A stretch of 8,753 bases of DNA from Acidiferrobacter sp. Its GTDB lineage: Bacteria; Pseudomonadota; Gammaproteobacteria; Arenicellales; UBA868. Numbering within the stretch: the first letter of the stretch is position 1; every line of letters begins with the position of its first letter. Below, piece after piece: positions 6,164 to 8,753 of the stretch. The stretch spans positions 2,287-11,039 of the forward strand of contig NZKZ01000024.1 of the NCBI GenBank assembly GCA_002694065.1. Direction: 5' to 3'. A model generated the notes under the pieces. The model was not told where the DNA came from and did no database searches. It saw only the letters and a list, made by a program, of their open reading frames with translations. A program made the position numbers and the translations under genes.

Positions 6164-7186
6164 ATGGGAACCATTACTTCTTTAAACCAGGCCTCTGAAG
6201 GCCCCGAAACGCCGGAGAATCTGCTGGCCTCCATCAATGCCCTCATCGGGGAGGACATGGCTGCGGTTGACCGCCACATTCAGAGTGAATTGCGCTCGGA
6301 TGTCGCCCTCATCGAGCAGATAGGCCACTACATCGTTGGCGCGGGCGGAAAGCGGCTACGCCCGGTTACCCTGCTGCTGAGCGCCCATGCGCTTGGGTAC
6401 AAAGGGACCGCGCACATTGATCTCGCCGCCGTCATCGAATTCATTCATACCGCAACGCTGCTGCACGATGACGTCGTGGATGAGTCAGAGTTAAGACGGG
6501 GTCGGGAGACCGCGAATGATCTTTGGGGCAATGCCGCATCCGTGCTTGTTGGGGACTTCCTGTATTCGCGGTCCTTCCAGATGATGGTTGCGGTAGGCAA
6601 TCCCCGAGTGATGGATATCATGGCGCAAACCACGAATTCGATCGCCCAAGGGGAAGTGATGCAGTTGATCAACAGCCATGACCCCCAAACTACCCAAGCG
6701 GCGTATCTCGAAACGATTACCCGCAAAACAGCTCAGCTTTTTGAGTCGGCCGCTCGACTGGGAGCCGTACTTGCAGATGCCAGTCCCGCTGGCGATCGGG
6801 TGCTGGGCGACTTTGGACTTAACGTGGGGATTGCCTTCCAGATGGTGGATGATGCGTTGGATTACTCCGCCGAGGCAGATCAGATGGGCAAAAACGCCGG
6901 GGATGATCTTGCCGAAGGAAAAATTACACTGCCTCTGATTCATGCCATGGATCGCGCAACCGCAGGGGAGCAGGCCGTCATCCGCGAGGCAATCGAAAAC
7001 GGCGATCGCGATGCCCTGACAGAGATTCGCCGAATCATTGAATCTACCGGGGCACTTGCGTACACTTGCGCGCGGGCTCAAGAGCATGCGGCCCTGGCCC
7101 GCCAATCCCTTGATGCGCTGCCGGCTTCTAACTATCGCACCGCTCTTAGTCAGCTCGCTGATTTTTCGGTTTCCCGGACCTTTTAG
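6164..7186 (+). CDS. ispB: Polyprenyl diphosphate synthase (octaprenyl-type, IspB)
   Basis: This trans-prenyltransferase adds isopentenyl units to a short allylic diphosphate to make the long side chain of ubiquinone or menaquinone. The 340-residue all-helical protein shows GGKRLRP (61-67), the first aspartate-rich motif HDDVVDESELRRGR (101-114), GDFLYSRSFQM (130-140), KTAQLFE (188-194), the second aspartate-rich motif QMVDDALDY (226-234) and GDDLAEGK (246-253). It aligns with E. coli IspB (323 residues) but has about 17 extra N-terminal residues of low-complexity, non-conserved sequence. No internal ATG gives the E. coli length. Chain length cannot be fixed from sequence. No Shine-Dalgarno is visible before the ATG. 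It is divergent from rplU and upstream of tRNA-Pro, as in related genomes. Confidence 0.95.
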   Translation: MGTITSLNQASEGPETPENLLASINALIGEDMAAVDRHIQSELRSDVALIEQIGHYIVGAGGKRLRPVTLLLSAHALGYKGTAHIDLAAVIEFIHTATLLHDDVVDESELRRGRETANDLWGNAASVLVGDFLYSRSFQMMVAVGNPRVMDIMAQTTNSIAQGEVMQLINSHDPQTTQAAYLETITRKTAQLFESAARLGAVLADASPAGDRVLGDFGLNVGIAFQMVDDALDYSAEADQMGKNAGDDLAEGKITLPLIHAMDRATAGEQAVIREAIENGDRDALTEIRRIIESTGALAYTCARAQEHAALARQSLDALPASNYRTALSQLADFSVSRTF

Positions 7187-7200
7187 CGCGAGCAGTTTTT
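7153..7200 (+). terminator. Weak candidate terminator at the end of ispB
   Basis: GCTCGC (7153-7158) can pair with GCGAGC (7188-7193), enclosing a second small stem (CGG...CCG) and the ispB stop codon, and a run of five T follows at 7196-7200. The loop is long (29 bases). It ends only 15 bases before tRNA-Pro, so full termination here would require a tRNA promoter that I cannot see; read-through, or a promoter inside ispB, is possible. Confidence 0.3.
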
Positions 7201-7215
7201 CAGCCAGATTTCAGT

Positions 7216-7292
7216 CGGGGTGTAGCTCAGCCTGGTAGAGCACTGTCTTCGGGAGGCAGGGGCCGGAGGTTCAAATCCTCTCACCCCGACCA
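7216..7292 (+). tRNA. tRNA-Pro, anticodon CGG
   Basis: A 77-base cloverleaf with encoded CCA. The acceptor stem CGGGGTG (7216-7222) pairs with CACCCCG (7282-7288), followed by discriminator A and CCA. The D stem is GCTC/GAGC with a GG-containing loop. The anticodon stem CTGTC/GGCAG encloses the loop TTCGGGA, placing the anticodon CGG at 7250-7252, which reads CCG codons. The T arm is GGAGG-TTCAAAT-CCTCT. The C1-G72 pair and A73 match bacterial tRNA-Pro identity, and the sequence resembles E. coli proK. It lies 29 bases after ispB on the same strand and marks the change from core genes to less conserved genes. Confidence 0.97.
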
Positions 7293-7300
7293 TTCTTGAT

Positions 7301-7319
7301 CTGACGCTTCTGTCAGTTA
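7301..7319. terminator. Small hairpin between tRNA-Pro and the DUF2306-like gene
   Basis: CTGAC (7301-7305) pairs with GTCAG (7312-7316) across six bases and is followed by TTAT. An alternative stem pairs CTGTCAG (7310-7316) with CTGACAG (7327-7333). The structures sit where the plus-strand tRNA transcript and the minus-strand membrane-protein transcript converge, and overlap the stop codon of the latter. The lack of a real T-run makes a terminator role weak. Confidence 0.25.
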
Positions 7320-7954
7320 TAGCCTGCTGACAGCGTCCGCCGATTCCAGTAAATGATAAACGGCGTGATCACGATCGTTGGCGCGATCCACGCGATCCAA
7401 GGAGGATCCGTAACCACGTTGACGACCAGAACAGCGGTAACGGTCGAGATCGTGCCAGCCAGCATATTGGTCAGATGACGCGCGATCCGCTTCCTGCCGG
7501 TCAGGGCCCCCTTGATCCAAGTGGCCCCATCAGATGCCCCCAGTAGGGTACCGAGCGTGCCGAAGACGATCAGGGTAACCCATTGATTGTTTTCGCTCTT
7601 AAAAAGGAAATAGCCCAAACCCCACATTCCGACGCCCGACAGCACTGCAAAACCGACCGCGATCCAGTCTTGCCCCCCGGGAGCACCGGTTTTATTCCGT
7701 GCGAATCTGAATCCGCTGAAGACCAGATAGAAGCTGAAAAAAGCAATTAGCAACAGGAAAAGATTCGCCTGAAACGCCGCAAGCGGCAAGGCCGAGAGAA
7801 ACACAGCGGTCATTCCGGCCACATAACCTTTTCCGAAGAAACGGTGACCGGGTCCGCCTTTTTTTGTCACGAGGGCACCGCCGGCACAGAGCAACGCAAC
7901 ACTCCCGCCAATAATATGGACGAGAAGCAAGACTTGCGGCAAAACAGTACTCAT
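7313..7954 (-). CDS. DUF2306-like predicted seven-helix membrane protein
   Basis: The 213-residue protein is an integral inner-membrane protein with about seven predicted helices (near residues 6-28, 42-60, 63-83, 97-117, 125-143, 162-181 and 185-202). The N-terminal pattern HIIGGSVALLCAGGAL (13-28) followed by the short basic linker KKGGPGHRFFGKGYVAGM (31-48) resembles DUF2306-type proteins, with a conserved His in the first helix and an HR pair in the first cytosolic loop; a further His (160) precedes helix 6. Such histidines could bind metal or haem, but this is inference; the family function is unknown to me. GGAATG about 6 bases before the ATG could serve as ribosome binding site. It lies downstream of the SnoaL-like gene on the same strand, 160 bases away and separated by stem-loops, so shared transcription is unclear. 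Confidence 0.75.
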   Translation of the reverse strand: MSTVLPQVLLLVHIIGGSVALLCAGGALVTKKGGPGHRFFGKGYVAGMTAVFLSALPLAAFQANLFLLLIAFFSFYLVFSGFRFARNKTGAPGGQDWIAVGFAVLSGVGMWGLGYFLFKSENNQWVTLIVFGTLGTLLGASDGATWIKGALTGRKRIARHLTNMLAGTISTVTAVLVVNVVTDPPWIAWIAPTIVITPFIIYWNRRTLSAGYN

Positions 7955-7975
7955 CGCATTCCAAGCATTGAATAA

Positions 7976-7996
7976 CTAAGAGCTAAACGCGCTTAG
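7976..7996. other. Stem-loop upstream of the DUF2306-like gene
   Basis: CTAAGAGC (7976-7983) pairs with GCGCTTAG (7989-7996) except for one A/G mismatch, leaving a five-base loop. It is the first of three consecutive hairpins in the gap between the two accessory genes. It could be part of the leader of the DUF2306-like mRNA or an operator; no T-run follows. Confidence 0.4.
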
Positions 7997-8000
7997 TAGC

Positions 8001-8022
8001 AGAAAACTTGCCTAGCAGGCAA
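8001..8022 (-). terminator. Candidate terminator downstream of the SnoaL-like gene
   Basis: On the minus strand TTGCCT (8022-8017) pairs perfectly with AGGCAA (8013-8008) across a three-base loop and is followed by GTTTTCT (8007-8001). The stem is only six pairs, so it would be modest. It is placed about 93 bases past the SnoaL-like stop. Confidence 0.4.
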
Positions 8023-8032
8023 ACAGAGAAGG

Positions 8033-8058
8033 CAGCCTGCCGGTGACCCGACAGGCTG
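8033..8058. other. Stem-loop between the SnoaL-like and DUF2306-like genes
   Basis: CAGCCTG (8033-8039) pairs with CAGGCTG (8052-8058); after one C/A mismatch the stem continues as CGG/CCG around a TGAC loop. No T-run follows on either strand directly, though on the minus strand the second hairpin (8001-8022) lies only ten bases further. The pair may act together at the 3' end of the SnoaL-like mRNA. Confidence 0.5.
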
Positions 8059-8114
8059 AACCCCAAAATACCGAAATGCGAGATCGTCAGGAACGGCCTC
8101 GCGACCTCAGGAGG

Positions 8115-8486
8115 TTACTCGCCGAGCGCTGCAGCCCACTGCTGGGAATCGTCGAATGCGTAGAAAGTCCGAATCTTTCCATCCTCGACAACAAAATAGT
8201 GCCCGAAGTAACCGTCCAGACCCTCGCCGGTTGCCCGCAAGTGGCAAAAAACGTCGTTGCCGGATTCAAAACAATGTTCCATTTCGAGGTGAAACCCTGG
8301 TATCACTGTCGGGATTTTCGCCAGGAAATCATTCAACCAACTGCTGAAGCCGTGGTATTCACCCGACAGGCTGTGAGTACCGTTCATCCTGAACACCATA
8401 TCCTCATGGCACAGTGCAGCCAATCCTTCGATGTCCCCTTCCTTGAAGCAGCCATAACCCTTTAACACCTGTTCTAGTGCAGACAT
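8115..8486 (-). CDS. SnoaL/NTF2-like small protein
   Basis: The 123-residue soluble protein has the length and pattern of the SnoaL-like branch of the NTF2 fold: an N-terminal helix pair (residues 1-30, with LAALCHEDMVFRMNG leading into the first strand), a middle helix (FSSWLNDFLAKI, 47-58), and a series of strands ending with FVVEDGKIRTFYAFDD (98-113), where the G-K-I turn and following F/Y are common in the fold. Such proteins may be isomerases, cyclases, hydrolases or simple ligand binders, so no reaction can be assigned. AGGAGGAGG just before the ATG is a very strong ribosome binding site, and the upstream region carries a plausible promoter overlapped by a dyad. An open frame on the opposite strand (8043-8465) is judged a shadow. 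No close neighbour explains its job. Confidence 0.78.
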   Translation of the reverse strand: MSALEQVLKGYGCFKEGDIEGLAALCHEDMVFRMNGTHSLSGEYHGFSSWLNDFLAKIPTVIPGFHLEMEHCFESGNDVFCHLRATGEGLDGYFGHYFVVEDGKIRTFYAFDDSQQWAAALGE

Positions 8487-8516
8487 ATCCTCCTCCTTTA
8501 ATATTCCACTTTTTTT

Positions 8517-8532
8517 GTATGTATTAACATAC
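8517..8532. promoter_or_regulatory. Operator-like inverted repeat at the SnoaL-like promoter
   Basis: GTATGT (8517-8522) and ACATAC (8527-8532) form a perfect 6+6 dyad around ATTA. It spans from the predicted -10 element (8529-8534) to about the transcription start (near 8522), the classical position for a repressor site. The regulator is not in the window; TetR- or MarR-type binding is only a guess from size and symmetry. Confidence 0.45.
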
Positions 8533-8557
8533 TAATCACGTGTTGACTCTTTCGCAA
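8529..8557 (-). promoter_or_regulatory. Probable promoter of the SnoaL-like gene
   Basis: On the minus strand TTGCGA (8557-8552; 4 of 6) lies 17 bases from TAGTAT (8534-8529; 4 of 6). Transcription would start near 8522, about 36 bases before the ATG, with an A-rich leader and the strong ribosome binding site. The match to consensus is moderate, but the spacing is ideal. Confidence 0.45.
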
Positions 8558-8753
8558 CACCGGCAGGACTGCATAATGCGAAATCATCAAAAATCTGCAC
8601 CCACGTTGCGACCAAGCCTAGCGCCTGGTTTATAGGGTTTCTGCTAGATTTGCTGCAAACCTGTGCTCGACATCGACCTTTGGCATTCAAAAAATCAACC
8701 GCCTGGCTTAAGGACACTGTACTTTTCAGTGACCGGTATAACCGCCTGTGGCG
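8536..8753. other. Unassigned right-hand end, open in opposite frames on both strands
   Basis: No recognised gene lies here. On the minus strand a frame is open from the window edge to a stop at 8532-8534, with a possible GTG start at 8717 and a product ending FDDFALCSPAGVAKESTRD. On the plus strand a frame is open from 8536 to the edge, containing SFATPAGLHNAKSSK and KKSTAWLKDTVLFSDRY. Neither has a ribosome binding site, and codons of the two frames are in register, so each could keep the other open. The minus frame ends inside the SnoaL-like promoter. It could be the fragment of a mobile or repeated element cut by the window, or simply intergenic DNA; I cannot tell. Confidence 0.3.

Noticed and set aside
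5662..6198. Plus-strand open frame of 178 codons over rplU
   Set aside because: It runs antisense through the unmistakable L21 gene and its promoter, and the product resembles no protein.
6491..7105. Minus-strand open frame of 204 codons inside ispB
   Set aside because: It is a shadow of ispB, whose plus-strand frame carries both aspartate-rich motifs in order.
8043..8465. Plus-strand open frame of 140 codons opposite the SnoaL-like gene
   Set aside because: It has no ribosome binding site and no family-like motifs, while the minus-strand frame has a strong ribosome binding site and a recognisable fold pattern.
8543..8577. Plus-strand promoter made of TTGACT (8543-8548) and CATAAT (8572-8577)
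   Set aside because: The spacer is 23 bases, far from the 16-18 needed, and no plus-strand gene with a translation signal follows.
1..8753. CRISPR array, phage-defence module or toxin-antitoxin pair
   Set aside because: No regularly spaced direct repeats, no Cas or nuclease motifs and no paired small genes are visible; nearly all the DNA is accounted for by known core genes.

Overview
The window reads as a chromosomal, core-genome segment of a gammaproteobacterium of moderate-to-high GC content. The evidence is gene order: on the minus strand rplU-rpmA-obgE-proB, with ispB divergent to rplU, and rpsT divergent to murJ-ribF. This arrangement is characteristic of many Gammaproteobacteria. Genus cannot be told from the sequence alone. 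UUG initiation of rpsT is also shared with E. coli.

Layout. Positions 1-2800 hold a minus-strand operon read from right to left: murJ (lipid II flippase), a small DUF2203-family gene, and ribF (FAD synthesis), which runs off the left edge. murJ and the DUF2203 gene share a TAATG stop/start overlap, and ribF follows 15 bases later. Positions 2801-2905 are a short divergent intergenic region with a clear sigma70-type promoter for rpsT (ribosomal protein S20, plus strand). rpsT converges on proB. From 6009 down to 3206 on the minus strand lie rplU (L21), rpmA (L27), obgE (ribosome-assembly GTPase) and proB (glutamate 5-kinase). They appear to be driven by a strong promoter upstream of rplU. A GC-rich hairpin with a U-tract sits between rpmA and obgE, leaving no room for a separate obgE promoter, so it probably acts as an attenuator. 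ispB (polyprenyl diphosphate synthase for the quinone side chain) is transcribed divergently and is followed by tRNA-Pro(CGG).

Right of the tRNA the content becomes accessory in character: a DUF2306-like seven-helix membrane protein, a stretch with three consecutive stem-loops, a SnoaL/NTF2-like small protein with a strong ribosome binding site and an operator-like dyad at its promoter, and finally a terminal stretch (about 8536-8753) with no convincing gene. That stretch is open in two opposite reading frames and may be the edge of a repeat or mobile element.

Functionally, the left and centre are housekeeping: ribosome proteins and ribosome assembly (S20, L21, L27, Obg), cell wall (MurJ), cofactors and quinones (RibF, IspB) and proline synthesis (ProB). 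I see no CRISPR array, integrase, toxin-antitoxin pair, phage-defence module or rRNA. I do not see an obviously new multi-gene system. The points most worth a second look are the coupled DUF2203 gene in the murJ-ribF operon, the rpmA/obgE attenuator, and the regulated-looking SnoaL-like gene next to the unexplained right-hand end.
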